NCBI GenBank assembly: GCA_001730015.1
Contig: MDLA01000126.1
Span: forward strand, 1-64,000
Direction: 5' to 3'
DNA from: Chromatiales bacterium (ex Bugula neritina AB1)
GTDB taxonomy: Bacteria; Pseudomonadota; Gammaproteobacteria; Granulosicoccales; Granulosicoccaceae
Length of the DNA: 64,000 nucleotides
The notes below the pieces were generated by a model. That model saw nothing but the letters and a program-made list of their open reading frames with translations, searched no databases and was not told the origin of the DNA. Positions within the stretch are counted from its first letter, which is position 1. Every line of letters begins with the position of its first letter. Of the stretch, positions 8,411 to 17,631 are shown piece by piece. The position numbers and the translations under genes were made by a program.

Positions 8411-9841
8411 ATGCCGATAGCAGTTATGAATGCCGCCCATCAGAAATTTATTGCCGGTGCACAGGAGTGGTGCAGTCTGCCACAGCTTGATATAGCCGCC
8501 GTACAGGCTCGCGTCGATTCCGGCGCTAAAACATCATCTATACACGCATTCAACATTGAACCGTTCACACGCAACAGTAGCCCATGGGTACGCTTCGACA
8601 TACATCCGATACGCCAGAACAGGCGGGTTACTATACGATGCGAATCACCGACAATTGACCGTCGTATAGTCAAAAGCTCAAATGGGCAATCTGAAAAACG
8701 GTTTGTGATTCGTACCCCGCTTACCCTCAATGGTCAGACCTGGGACATTGAACTGACACTGGCTAATCGAGATACCATGGGATTCAGAATGCTGCTCGGT
8801 CGTGAAGCCATGAGTGGCAGACTGCTGGTAGACAGTGAAGAGAAATACCTGTTTGGTGAAGTTGACGACAAACAGGTAGAAATACTCTATGGCAAAAGTG
8901 CCCCTGCGCCGGGGAGCGGGCTGAAAATCGGCTTATTAGCAACCGATCCCGATCTCTACAGTAATCGCCGACTCATTGAAGCAGGAGAAAAGCTTGGCCA
9001 CGAGATGGTATTTTTAAACATCCGCCAGTGCTACATGAAGCTTGATGCGGACAGTCCGGCTGTCCACTATAGAGATGGTCGAATTTTAAATGACCTCGAC
9101 GCGGTTATACCGCGGATACGGCCGGCAATTACCTTCTACGGTTGTGCAATCACTCGTCACTTTGAAAGCCTTGGTGTTTTTGCACTCAACAACGCTACAG
9201 CAATCACTCAGTCCCGAGACAAACTTTACTCCCTGCAATTGCTGCAACAGCAGGGTCTGGACATCCCGATCACGGGCTACGCTAATTCACCCAACGACAC
9301 CGATAACTTGATCGAGATGGTCGGTGGGGCACCGCTGATCGTTAAACTGCTCGAAGGATCGCAAGGTCGGGGGGTTGTTCTGGCCGAGACAACTAAAGCC
9401 GCCGAGAGTGTTATAAATGCCATGAAATCACTCCGCGCCAACCTGTTGGTTCAGGAGTACATCGAAGAGGCCGGTGGAAAGGACCTTCGGTGCTTCATGA
9501 TTGACGGTAAGGTTGCTGCAGCCATTCAAAGAGAAGCTGCTCCCGGAGAATTTCGCGCTAACCTGCATCGGGGTGGACATGCGCATTTAACTGATATCAG
9601 CCCGGAAGAAGAGCAACTGGCGATCAAGGCTACCCAAGCACTTAAACTTAACGTTGCGGGTGTTGATATCATCCGCAGTACACGCGGCCCCCTGCTACTC
9701 GAAGTAAACTCCTCGCCGGGACTGGAGGGAATCGAAGCCGCTACTGGTCAGGATGTAGCGGCCAAAATGATACAAGCGATCGAAAAGCAAATCAGCAACG
9801 CCTATTCGCAGACTACACGGGAGCAAACCGAGACAATCTAG
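8411..9841 (+). CDS. RimB-RimK fusion: retropepsin-like domain plus ATP-grasp amino acid ligase
   Basis: A 476-residue two-domain protein. Residues about 15-160 form a RimB-like (PF05618, 'ATP-dependent zinc protease') domain with aspartic-protease-like motifs VDSGAKTSS (Asp36) and MLLGREAM (around 128-134). Residues about 172-465 form a RimK-type ATP-grasp ligase beginning KIGLLATDPDLYSNRRL, with GSQGRGVVLAE in the ATP-binding loop and LLLEVNSSPGLEGIE in the metal-binding C-terminal part. RimK adds glutamate residues to the C terminus of ribosomal protein S6 and RimB can trim them, so a fused writer and trimmer is plausible. The real acceptor, S6 or another peptide, cannot be decided. It is monocistronic and converges on the next gene. 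Confidence 0.9.
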   Translation: MPIAVMNAAHQKFIAGAQEWCSLPQLDIAAVQARVDSGAKTSSIHAFNIEPFTRNSSPWVRFDIHPIRQNRRVTIRCESPTIDRRIVKSSNGQSEKRFVIRTPLTLNGQTWDIELTLANRDTMGFRMLLGREAMSGRLLVDSEEKYLFGEVDDKQVEILYGKSAPAPGSGLKIGLLATDPDLYSNRRLIEAGEKLGHEMVFLNIRQCYMKLDADSPAVHYRDGRILNDLDAVIPRIRPAITFYGCAITRHFESLGVFALNNATAITQSRDKLYSLQLLQQQGLDIPITGYANSPNDTDNLIEMVGGAPLIVKLLEGSQGRGVVLAETTKAAESVINAMKSLRANLLVQEYIEEAGGKDLRCFMIDGKVAAAIQREAAPGEFRANLHRGGHAHLTDISPEEEQLAIKATQALKLNVAGVDIIRSTRGPLLLEVNSSPGLEGIEAATGQDVAAKMIQAIEKQISNAYSQTTREQTETI

Positions 9842-9891
9842 CCGTATCTGACAACAACCACGGCTCATGCAGCTCATTAGCAACAGGTCCG

Positions 9892-11055
9892 CTAAGCGAT
9901 GCTTTTCAATGCGGCGTCAAGATCTGCAATCAAGTCTTCACACCGCTCGATACCCACGGCAAGGCGCAGCAGATTATCCGGAATACCATTCGCTTCAGGT
10001 TCAAGCGTGTGCCTATGCTCAATCAGAGTTTCCACGCCGCCCAGCGACGTTGCACTGGTAATCAATTGCAACGCACCTGCTACAGCCAGTGCAGCAGATT
10101 TACCGCCCTGAACGCAAAATGAAAGTAACGCTCCGTAGCCGCCCTGCATCTGTCGGGTGGCAATATCGTGGCCCGGGTGACCGCTAAGACCGGGATAAAG
10201 AACAGACTCAACCAGAGGATGTTGGTCAAGATATTCCGCAATCTGCATTGCACTGCGGTTTGCAGCATCCACACGAACATAAAGTGTGCGTAGTCCGCGT
10301 AGCAGCAGCCAGGCTTCAAACGTGCCGATAACGGCCCCTGCTCCCTGTCTTTCCCGCACAATAGCCGTCCATAGCTCATGCTCTTCACGCATTACGACGG
10401 CGCCAGCCAGCACATCACTGTGCCCATTGAGAAACTTGGTTGCCGAATGTATGACCAGATCAGCACCCAGATCAAGCGGTTTGCACAGCACCGGGGTTGC
10501 TGTGGTGCTATCGACACATAGTAGTGCGCCATATTGATGCGCATGCTCTGCAGCCAGTGATATATCGGTGACGTGCATCATCGGATTTGAAGGCGATTCC
10601 ACCCAGACAATTTGGGTTTGCGTATGTGCTTGAAGTGCATCTTCTATTGCACCGGCATTGTCAGTCGGGTACTCCGATACAAAAATATCGAACCGTTTGC
10701 AATATTCATGAATCCAGCCTTTAGCGCCCCAGTACATGGAATCCGGCAACACCACATGGTTGCCCGGCTTCAGGGTATAAAAAACAGCTGCAATAGCGGC
10801 CATGCCCGAGGCAAAAAGCCGACACTCCTCACCGTGTTCAAGGTCAGCAATAACGCGCTCGGCATGCACATAAGTCGGGCAGGCATCTCTTGCATAAGTG
10901 TTGGCCGCGTTGATCAATTGATAACGATCATCGCGCGCAAACGTGGTTGATGGCTGTATTTCCGGAACAATAGCGCCTGTATTTACATCGAGGAAGTGAC
11001 CAGCTTTGGCTGCTATGGTCGACCCGTGCGGTTGCTCTGTAGAATGCTTACTCAT
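9892..11055 (-). CDS. PLP-dependent trans-sulfuration enzyme (cystathionine synthase/lyase family)
   Basis: A 387-residue Cys/Met metabolism PLP enzyme. The cofactor lysine is Lys207 in SATKFLNGHSDVLAG, and the N-terminal AAKAGHFLDVNTGAIVPEI segment and C-terminal SLGGVETLIEHR stretch are those of cystathionine gamma-synthase, gamma-lyase and methionine gamma-lyase. The active-site tyrosine region reads NTYARDACPTY instead of the more usual Y-T/S-R-x-x-N-P-T, so the substrate cannot be named safely. It starts three bases after the polA stop and is likely read from the polA transcript, an unusual pairing that may be only positional. Confidence 0.87.
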   Translation of the reverse strand: MSKHSTEQPHGSTIAAKAGHFLDVNTGAIVPEIQPSTTFARDDRYQLINAANTYARDACPTYVHAERVIADLEHGEECRLFASGMAAIAAVFYTLKPGNHVVLPDSMYWGAKGWIHEYCKRFDIFVSEYPTDNAGAIEDALQAHTQTQIVWVESPSNPMMHVTDISLAAEHAHQYGALLCVDSTTATPVLCKPLDLGADLVIHSATKFLNGHSDVLAGAVVMREEHELWTAIVRERQGAGAVIGTFEAWLLLRGLRTLYVRVDAANRSAMQIAEYLDQHPLVESVLYPGLSGHPGHDIATRQMQGGYGALLSFCVQGGKSAALAVAGALQLITSATSLGGVETLIEHRHTLEPEANGIPDNLLRLAVGIERCEDLIADLDAALKSIA

Positions 11056-11058
11056 TGA

Positions 11059-13776
11059 TTAGTGCGCTTCCTGCCAGTTATCTCCTACACCCACTTCAAC
11101 CTCGAGCGGAACTGCCAGGCTCGCTGCATCTGACATTATGGTTGATAACTGAGTCGATACGGCTTCAACATCTCCCGCGGCCACCTCAAGCACCAGTTCA
11201 TCATGAACCTGCATAATTACCTTTGCATCAACGGCTTCAGTCTCCAGCCAGTGATCGACCCTGATCATTGCGCGCTTGATAATATCCGCCGCCGTGCCCT
11301 GCATAGGCGCATTGATGGCGGTGCGCTCGGCGTATTGCCTGCGCTGATAGTTTCGCGACTCAATCTCAGGTAAGTATAAGCGGCGTCCGTAGACGGTCTC
11401 AACGAAGCCATTCATTTTCGCATTGGTTTTGGTGCTATCCATATAGCGTTTCACACCGGGATATCGTTCGAAATATAAATCTATATACTGTTGTGCATCG
11501 CCTCTGGGTATATCGAGCTGGCGGGCTAGTCCGAATGCAGACATTCCGTATATCAACCCGAAATTAATCGCCTTTGCTGCACGCCTTGAATCTGCATCAA
11601 CTTCATCCAGTGAGTGGCCAAACACTTCAGCCGCTGTTGCGCTGTGAATATCCAGCCCGTCTGCAAACGCACCGAGCAGGTTATCGTCGGCAGATAAATG
11701 CGCCATGATGCGAAGCTCTATCTGCGAATAGTCTGCTGCTACTACGCGATAACCCTCCGGTGCTACAAACGCCTCCCGAATACGACGCCCCTCATGAGTT
11801 CGGACCGGTATATTTTGTAAATTGGGGTCGGTAGAAGACAGACGTCCTGTTGACGCCACAGCCTGCTGGTAGGACGTATGAACGCGTCCACTACGCTCGT
11901 TGATCTGCAACGGCAGCTTGTCGGTGTAAGTCGATTTAAGTTTACTGAGACTGCGGTAGTTGAGAATCAGCCTGGGCAAAACATAGTCCTGTGCCAGTTG
12001 CTCAAGTACATCTTCCGCTGTTGAAGGCTGCCCTTTCGGCGTTTTGCGAATAACCGGTATTTCTTTTACCCGATACAAAAGATCACCGATCTGTTTGGAC
12101 GAGCCGAGATTAAACTCCTGCCCCGCGTCCTCATAGGCCTGTTGTTCTATTTCTGCAATGCTCGTGGCAAGCTCACCACTTTGTTCAGCGAGTTTGTCAG
12201 CATCGACCAGTACACCGTTACGCTCAACGTTTGACAAAACCCGTAACAACGGCATCTCTATATCGCAATACACCGCCTTCAAGATCGGTTCAGGGGAAAG
12301 TACTTGCCATAATGCATTGTGCAACTGAAGCGCTATATCTGCATCTTCGGCGGCGTATTCTGCTGCAGGCTCAACTTCAATTTGATTGAAAGTGAGCTGT
12401 TTTTTCCCTTTTCCCGCGATATCTTCAAAATGAATGGTTTTATAGTTGAGATACTTGCTGGCAAGTTCATCCATATCGTGCCGATGCGCAGCGGCATCGC
12501 ACACATAGGACTGCAGCATGGTGTCATGTTCTATACCCTGCAAATCAATATCGTAATTCAACAATACATTGCGATCGTATTTCAGGTTCTGACCAATCTT
12601 TTTCAGTTCAGCGCTTTCCAGCAGTGGCTTCAGGCGTTCCAGCACCAGTTCCCGATCAAGTTGTACCGGTGCGCCATCATAGTCATGTGCTAATGGTACA
12701 TAGGCAGCAGAACCGGGTTCAATTGAAAAAGAAACGCCTACAATCTCTGCCTGCATGTAGTCAATACTGGTAGTTTCAGTATCGAAAGCGAAGGTTCCTG
12801 CCGCTGTGATCTTCTGTAGCCAATCGTGCAGATCTTCTTCGCTGATAATCTGCTGGTATTCTCTTCGGGTCACCTTGGCGGCTTCTGGTATAACCGGACC
12901 TGTGCTCGCAACAACCGGTTTTTTGCCATCAAGCTCGTTCAGCCACGATTTGAATTCATAGCGCTCAAGATACTTGCGCAATCGGGGTTTATCCGGCTCT
13001 GCGATGGTCAGCTCGGAAATTTTCTGATCAAGCTCCACATCCAGTTTGATGGTCGCTAAATCATACGATAAAGGCAATGTGGGCAGAGCGGCACGCAGAT
13101 TTTCACCTATTTTGCCTTTAACCTGATCAGCATTGGCGATTACCCCTTCAAAACTGTCATACAAGCCCAGCCATTTGACTGCCGTCTTCGGCCCGCATTT
13201 GACGACACCGGGAATGTTGTCTGAGGTATCGCCCATCAGGGCCAGATAATCAATTATCCGGTTGGGTGGCACGCCGAACTTCTCTATTACGCCATCAATA
13301 TCTAGGGTAGTTCGGCTCATTGTATTAATGAGTGTGACATTCTCATTAACCAACTGAGCCAGATCTTTGTCACTCGTGGAGATAACCACCTTGTGCCCGG
13401 CTTCGCTTGCCTGCACCGACAGTGTACCGATCACATCATCGGCCTCAACACCGGCAACACTTAAAAGCGGCAATCCCATCAATCGAATAATTTCGTGCAG
13501 CGGCTCAATCTGGGAGCGCAAATCGTCCGGCATCGGAGGTCGCGTAGCCTTGTATTCTTTGTACATATCGTTGCGAAAGGTCTTTCCTTTGGCATCGAAT
13601 ACAACCGCCATATGCGTTGGATTATAGGTTCCAATCAATCCATGCAACATATTCACTACACCCAGCATTGCACCGGTAGGCTCACCCGCCTTGTTGGTCA
13701 ATGGAGGCATGGCATGAAAAGCCCGGAAAAGATAGGAAGATCCATCGACCAGAACCAGTGGAGAGGACGCCGTCAT
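11059..13776 (-). CDS. polA: DNA polymerase I
   Basis: A 905-residue complete polymerase I used in Okazaki fragment maturation and excision repair. The three domains are in the usual order: 5'-3' exonuclease (SSYLFRAFHAMPPLTN, then GVEADDVIGTL), an apparently active 3'-5' exonuclease (FAFDTETTS near residue 335), and the family A polymerase with motif A ADYSQIELRIMAHL, motif B RRAAKAINFGLIYGMS and motif C QVHDELVLEV. Length is that of gammaproteobacterial PolA. The stop is three bases before the next gene's start. Nothing odd is seen. Confidence 0.98.
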   Translation of the reverse strand: MTASSPLVLVDGSSYLFRAFHAMPPLTNKAGEPTGAMLGVVNMLHGLIGTYNPTHMAVVFDAKGKTFRNDMYKEYKATRPPMPDDLRSQIEPLHEIIRLMGLPLLSVAGVEADDVIGTLSVQASEAGHKVVISTSDKDLAQLVNENVTLINTMSRTTLDIDGVIEKFGVPPNRIIDYLALMGDTSDNIPGVVKCGPKTAVKWLGLYDSFEGVIANADQVKGKIGENLRAALPTLPLSYDLATIKLDVELDQKISELTIAEPDKPRLRKYLERYEFKSWLNELDGKKPVVASTGPVIPEAAKVTRREYQQIISEEDLHDWLQKITAAGTFAFDTETTSIDYMQAEIVGVSFSIEPGSAAYVPLAHDYDGAPVQLDRELVLERLKPLLESAELKKIGQNLKYDRNVLLNYDIDLQGIEHDTMLQSYVCDAAAHRHDMDELASKYLNYKTIHFEDIAGKGKKQLTFNQIEVEPAAEYAAEDADIALQLHNALWQVLSPEPILKAVYCDIEMPLLRVLSNVERNGVLVDADKLAEQSGELATSIAEIEQQAYEDAGQEFNLGSSKQIGDLLYRVKEIPVIRKTPKGQPSTAEDVLEQLAQDYVLPRLILNYRSLSKLKSTYTDKLPLQINERSGRVHTSYQQAVASTGRLSSTDPNLQNIPVRTHEGRRIREAFVAPEGYRVVAADYSQIELRIMAHLSADDNLLGAFADGLDIHSATAAEVFGHSLDEVDADSRRAAKAINFGLIYGMSAFGLARQLDIPRGDAQQYIDLYFERYPGVKRYMDSTKTNAKMNGFVETVYGRRLYLPEIESRNYQRRQYAERTAINAPMQGTAADIIKRAMIRVDHWLETEAVDAKVIMQVHDELVLEVAAGDVEAVSTQLSTIMSDAASLAVPLEVEVGVGDNWQEAH

Positions 13777-13949
13777 TACATTCCTTCTGCAGTAGATAAA
13801 TCATTGAAACGCCGACCGCTAAAACAGGTCAAATCAGCTACACTAATTCAGCTCGGATAATTCACGGAATCGTCGGCGTCTTGCATGCTCGTATATTACG
13901 CCAATGAAACCATTACGTCTCCGCCAGTAACTACGCAGCACAAACACGC

Positions 13950-14678
13950 ATGAAAAGTGACATTGAACGAAAGCCACAGCTCAGACAGAACGCTGACATG
14001 GACCGGGCGTTAAGCAGGGAGTCCTGGAAAATTTTCCAGATAATGGCTGAATTCGTCGAAGGCTTTCAAAAACTCGCCGCAATCAGCCCCTCGGTCAGTG
14101 TGTTCGGGTCAGCCAGATTTGCCCAGGATCACAAATATTCTGTGCTTATCGAGCAAATTTCACGAAAGCTATCAGATGCGGGTTTTGCCGTGGTCAGTGG
14201 TGGCGGACCCGGCATTATGGAGGCATCGAACCGCGGTGCTTTTGCAGGTAAATCTGCCAGCGTCGGCCTCAATATTCAGCTACCGTTTGAACAATCGGGT
14301 AATCCTTTTCAGGATATTGCCATTACCTTCAAATATTTTTTCGCCCGCAAGGTTATGTTCGTCAAGTACGCATCTGCCTATGTTGTGATGCCGGGTGGCT
14401 TCGGCACACTCGATGAAATGGCCGAAATACTGACACTCATACAAACCGGCAAATCACGAAAAATACCGGTAATTCTGGTTGGTCACGAATTCTGGGATGG
14501 TTTCGTCACCTGGCTTCGAGAATCGATGTTGGAAATGGGCACTATCAGCGAGTCAGATCTCGACCTTTTTACCATCGAGGACGATCCCAACAAAGTCATT
14601 GAAACCATTTTCGATTTCTACGAAGGGATCGATATGGATATGGTCTTCACAAATGACGATATCTCGATGGATATCTAA
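13950..14678 (+). CDS. LOG-family nucleotide phosphoribohydrolase-like protein (TIGR00730)
   Basis: A 242-residue Rossmann-like protein of the LONELY GUY/'lysine decarboxylase-like' family. The diagnostic motifs are present: SGGGPGIMEASNRGA near residue 82 and PGGFGTLDEMAEILTL near 149 (the PGGxGTxxE signature). Members hydrolyse the N-glycosidic bond of nucleoside monophosphates; some make cytokinins, others such as PpnN adjust purine nucleotide pools. The old name lysine decarboxylase is wrong for this family. It is divergent from polA, with about 170 bases between them. The substrate is not predictable from sequence. Confidence 0.9.
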   Translation: MKSDIERKPQLRQNADMDRALSRESWKIFQIMAEFVEGFQKLAAISPSVSVFGSARFAQDHKYSVLIEQISRKLSDAGFAVVSGGGPGIMEASNRGAFAGKSASVGLNIQLPFEQSGNPFQDIAITFKYFFARKVMFVKYASAYVVMPGGFGTLDEMAEILTLIQTGKSRKIPVILVGHEFWDGFVTWLRESMLEMGTISESDLDLFTIEDDPNKVIETIFDFYEGIDMDMVFTNDDISMDI

Positions 14679-14777
14679 TCAACCATCAAAACACTGCAAG
14701 GTAACTGTCCAGTTAGCCCGGGTAGAAAATAATGTAAGTCTTTTGAACTAATTATTGCGATCGATTGCAACATTAAC

Positions 14778-14940
14778 TAGTGCCCGTCCATAAACCGGGG
14801 CGTAGCGAGGGTCACTCAGGTGCGTGAGATTTCGCCTACCACATGTGGGCGTTTAGTCATTCTAAATAACTACATGTGGTCGGTGAAAGATCGCGTGTCC
14901 TGAGGGACCCGCAGTAGCGCTGGTTTATGGACGGGCACTA
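14778..14940. repeat. Short inverted-repeat element A, copy 2
   Basis: 163 bases with perfect 19-base inverted ends (TAGTGCCCGTCCATAAACC and its complement). The interior carries two further complementary arms around TACCACATGTGGGC and ACTACATGTGGTCGG, so the whole element can fold. No reading frame. Copy 3 follows after two bases. Confidence 0.93.
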
Positions 14941-14942
14941 AC

Positions 14943-15105
14943 TAGTGCCCGTCCATAAACCGGGGCGTAGCGAGGATCAATCAGGTGCGTGAGATTTCGC
15001 CCGCCACATGTGGGCGATTAGTCATTCTAAATAACTACTTGCGGTCGGTGAAAGATCGCGTGTCCTGAGGGATCCGCAGAAGCGCTGGTTTACGGATGGG
15101 CATTA
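14943..15105. repeat. Short inverted-repeat element A, copy 3 (tandem with copy 2)
   Basis: 163 bases, nearly identical to copy 2 in the same orientation; its right end has diverged slightly (GGTTTACGGATGGGCATTA). Left flank TTAAC, the AC between the copies and right flank AAC suggest that both use the same short target. No gene. Confidence 0.93.
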
Positions 15106-15405
15106 ACAAGCTGCAATTCAGCAAAAGTGAACGCTATCGCCAGTTGCAGTTACGCAGCGATTACCGGCTTCAATTTCAGGGCGGGCTCCTGACCAGCCCT
15201 GCTCGCACTTCCTTCACCAGCCCTGCCGAATTAGAGATTGCAGAGCCACAAGCCAAGCAATGTCCCGGGCCAATTCCCGCCGACAGCATGTAAAAAAAAT
15301 GTTAGGCTGGCGCGTATTCGCTCCAGGTCCCCAGCCTCGCCGGGGTGAGCGAAGAATCGCTCTGTATCCTATATCGATCACAATTTATGTTGGAGAATCC
15401 CACTT
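15106..15405. other. Leader region of the TRAP operon
   Basis: 300 bases between element A and the TRAP binding-protein gene. A short C+G-rich arm pair around 15329-15347 (CCCCAGCCTCGCCGGGG) could fold. The operon promoter should lie here; no gene was called. Confidence 0.4.
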
Positions 15406-16506
15406 ATGAAAAGACGTGAGTTTATTAAATCCGGCGCGGTTGCCGGCGCAGCTACTGTCGCTGCCGGCGCCACTATTACCGCAGCACCCGCAATAGCGCA
15501 ATCAAAAACAAAACTGACCATTGTTTCGACCTGGCCGAGAGATTTCCCGGGCCTCGGTCTGAGCGCACAACGCCTGGCTGCGCGCATAGGTGAACTTTCT
15601 GAAGGTCGAATTGAAGTTGAGTACTTTGCCGCCGGTGAACGAGTAGGTGCATTCGACTCATTTGATGAAGTTGCCTCAGGCAATGCGCAAGCTTATATCG
15701 CGGCAGACTACTACTGGAAAGGCAAGCATCCGGCCTGGGCATATTTCACTGCCGTCCCCATGGGCCTGACCAGCACGGAATGGACCGCATGGATCAACTT
15801 TATGGATGGCCAGGCACTGTGGGACGAAGTCGCTGATGGCTTTGGCTTAAAATGCCTGCCTTGCGGTTCCACCGGTTGCCAGATGGGCGGATGGTTTAAC
15901 AAAGAAATCGAGTCTGCTGATGATCTGAAAGGATTAAAAATGCGTATTCCAGGTCTGGGCGGCGATGTCATGGCGAAACTTGGTGCTTCACCAGTCTCAC
16001 TCCCAGGCGGTCAGATTTACGAAAATCTGGTTTCCGGTTCTATCGATGCGACCGAATGGGTCGGACCTTACAATGACTATTTCATGAAGTTCTATGAAGC
16101 GGCCAAATACTACTATTACCCCGGCATGCACGAAGCTGGCAGTAGCTTGTCATTTGGTATGAACAAGGAATTCTGGACTGGCCTCAGCAAATCAGATCAG
16201 GAAGTCATTCGCGCTGCGTGCCAGGAAGAGCATTCACATCAATATCACGAAACAGTTGCACAAAACGGTGTCCACCTGGCCAGACTGGTTGACGACCACG
16301 GCGTTGAGCTGCGGGAATTCAATGAAGATATCTATGATAGCTTCGGTGAAGCTGCAGCTGAGGTTTTCGAGGAAACTCGCGATCACAGTGCACTTGCTGC
16401 CAAAGTACACGATAGCTTTGCCGCCGCGCGCTCAGAACTGGGTGGCTGGATGAAACTTGCTGCTGTAGGTTACAGCGTGCAACGTAATCGAGTTCTCGAT
16501 ATCTAA
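15406..16506 (+). CDS. TRAP transporter substrate-binding protein (DctP/TakP type)
   Basis: A 366-residue periplasmic binding protein with a twin-arginine signal (MKRREFIKSGAVAGA, cleavage near APAIA-Q). The mature part matches the DctP fold, and the segment DATEWVGPYNDYFMKFYEAAKYYYYPGMHEAG is close to that of 2-oxoacid and lactate binding members such as TakP. A carboxylate, perhaps a 2-oxoacid, is therefore the likely ligand (inference). The ATG has a TTGGAGA ribosome site. It heads the TRAP operon, and a hairpin terminator after it should let the binding protein be made in excess of the membrane subunits. Confidence 0.93.
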   Translation: MKRREFIKSGAVAGAATVAAGATITAAPAIAQSKTKLTIVSTWPRDFPGLGLSAQRLAARIGELSEGRIEVEYFAAGERVGAFDSFDEVASGNAQAYIAADYYWKGKHPAWAYFTAVPMGLTSTEWTAWINFMDGQALWDEVADGFGLKCLPCGSTGCQMGGWFNKEIESADDLKGLKMRIPGLGGDVMAKLGASPVSLPGGQIYENLVSGSIDATEWVGPYNDYFMKFYEAAKYYYYPGMHEAGSSLSFGMNKEFWTGLSKSDQEVIRAACQEEHSHQYHETVAQNGVHLARLVDDHGVELREFNEDIYDSFGEAAAEVFEETRDHSALAAKVHDSFAAARSELGGWMKLAAVGYSVQRNRVLDI

Positions 16507-16520
16507 ACCATCAGGATCAG

Positions 16521-16550
16521 AAAGCGGGGCGCCTGCTGCCCCGCTTTTTT
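16521..16550 (+). terminator. Hairpin terminator/attenuator between binding protein and membrane genes
   Basis: Stem AAGCGGGGC / GCCCCGCTT with a short loop, directly followed by a run of T. It lies 15 bases after the binding-protein stop and inside the TRAP operon, as expected for differential expression of an abundant periplasmic protein. Confidence 0.88.
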
Positions 16551-16613
16551 AGCGATACAATTTTCCCTAATTCGAAAAACGTATCGACAAGTTCACCAGA
16601 ATAACCCGACTCT

Positions 16614-17609
16614 ATGCAGCAGCCAGCCGTCAGACCCGCGCCATTGATGAGAACATTCGGTTGGTCAATGCTCGCACTTTTAGTTACCTATCTATTCAAC
16701 AACTATCTGGTTGTGAGCCGAGACTGGACAGCGATCAGCTCGGTACTACGTAACGATCTATCCGCCAGTGACTCACTGACACAAGCTCTGATTATTGCAA
16801 TCATCTACATCACAGGGATCGCTGTTACTGCCTTTTATGTATATAGAACACAGCATATATCACTCAGAGACGATGCCGAAAAAATCACTCGCCTCAACAC
16901 TTATCTGGTTCGAGGCTGCTTCTGGGCAGTAGTATTTATCGGCCTGGCCGACATGATGATCTCCTTTCTGCGCGTTGAAGGGCTACTGAACCTGGTGTTC
17001 GACGAAACCATGGTAAAGCAGCTCGGTCGCTCGCAATTCCGCGGTACCTACCTTCACCTGCCACTTGCAGCTGCCGGTATGATCATGGCTTTGTTCACCC
17101 GAACCCTCGGCTTCCACTGGTTGGCTCTGCTGATCGTAGTCGCTGAGCTCACTATTGTCTTTACCCGCTTCATATTTTCCTATGAACAAGCGTTCATGGG
17201 CGATCTGGTTCGCTTCTGGTACGCGGCTTTATTTTTGTTCGCCAGCGCCTATACGCTACTCAAAGAGGGCCATGTCAGGGTAGATGTTGTCTATCAGGGG
17301 TTATCCCGAACGACCAAAGGAGCTGTGAACGCCTTTGGCGCTATAATTCTGGGTATGTCACTTTGCTGGACCATTATTATTGTGGGCTTCAAGGGCAAGG
17401 CATCGATAATTTATGGCCCTCTGGCGAATTTTGAAGTCTCGCAATCCGGCTACGGCATGTATACCAAGTACTGGATGGCTGCATTTCTGGCCGTATTCGC
17501 AATAACCATGTTGATACAATTCGTCAGCCAGATGTTCGATGCGTACGCTGATTTTCGTCAGGATCCGGGTGGCAGTACCGCTTCCGCAGCCCCTTCTACA
17601 ACACACTAA
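16614..17609 (+). CDS. TRAP transporter small membrane subunit (DctQ type), enlarged
   Basis: A 331-residue membrane protein. The last 140 residues are a typical four-helix DctQ domain (LVRFWYAALFLFASAYTLLKEGHVRVDVVY). Usual DctQ proteins have 160-200 residues; here an extra 170-residue N-terminal half with several more hydrophobic helices precedes the domain. It sits 22 bases upstream of the large-subunit gene, which is also oversized, so the transporter as a whole appears to be of an expanded type. The role of the extra helices is unknown. Confidence 0.88.
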   Translation: MQQPAVRPAPLMRTFGWSMLALLVTYLFNNYLVVSRDWTAISSVLRNDLSASDSLTQALIIAIIYITGIAVTAFYVYRTQHISLRDDAEKITRLNTYLVRGCFWAVVFIGLADMMISFLRVEGLLNLVFDETMVKQLGRSQFRGTYLHLPLAAAGMIMALFTRTLGFHWLALLIVVAELTIVFTRFIFSYEQAFMGDLVRFWYAALFLFASAYTLLKEGHVRVDVVYQGLSRTTKGAVNAFGAIILGMSLCWTIIIVGFKGKASIIYGPLANFEVSQSGYGMYTKYWMAAFLAVFAITMLIQFVSQMFDAYADFRQDPGGSTASAAPSTTH

Positions 17610-17631
17610 ATAGCCAGAAGAAACCAATTCG

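Noticed and set aside
13495-13860. 121-codon plus-strand frame over the polA start
   Set aside because: Antisense shadow of polA.
14778-15105. CRISPR array
   Set aside because: Only two long (163-base) units with inverted ends and no spacers or cas genes; they are mobile-type elements.
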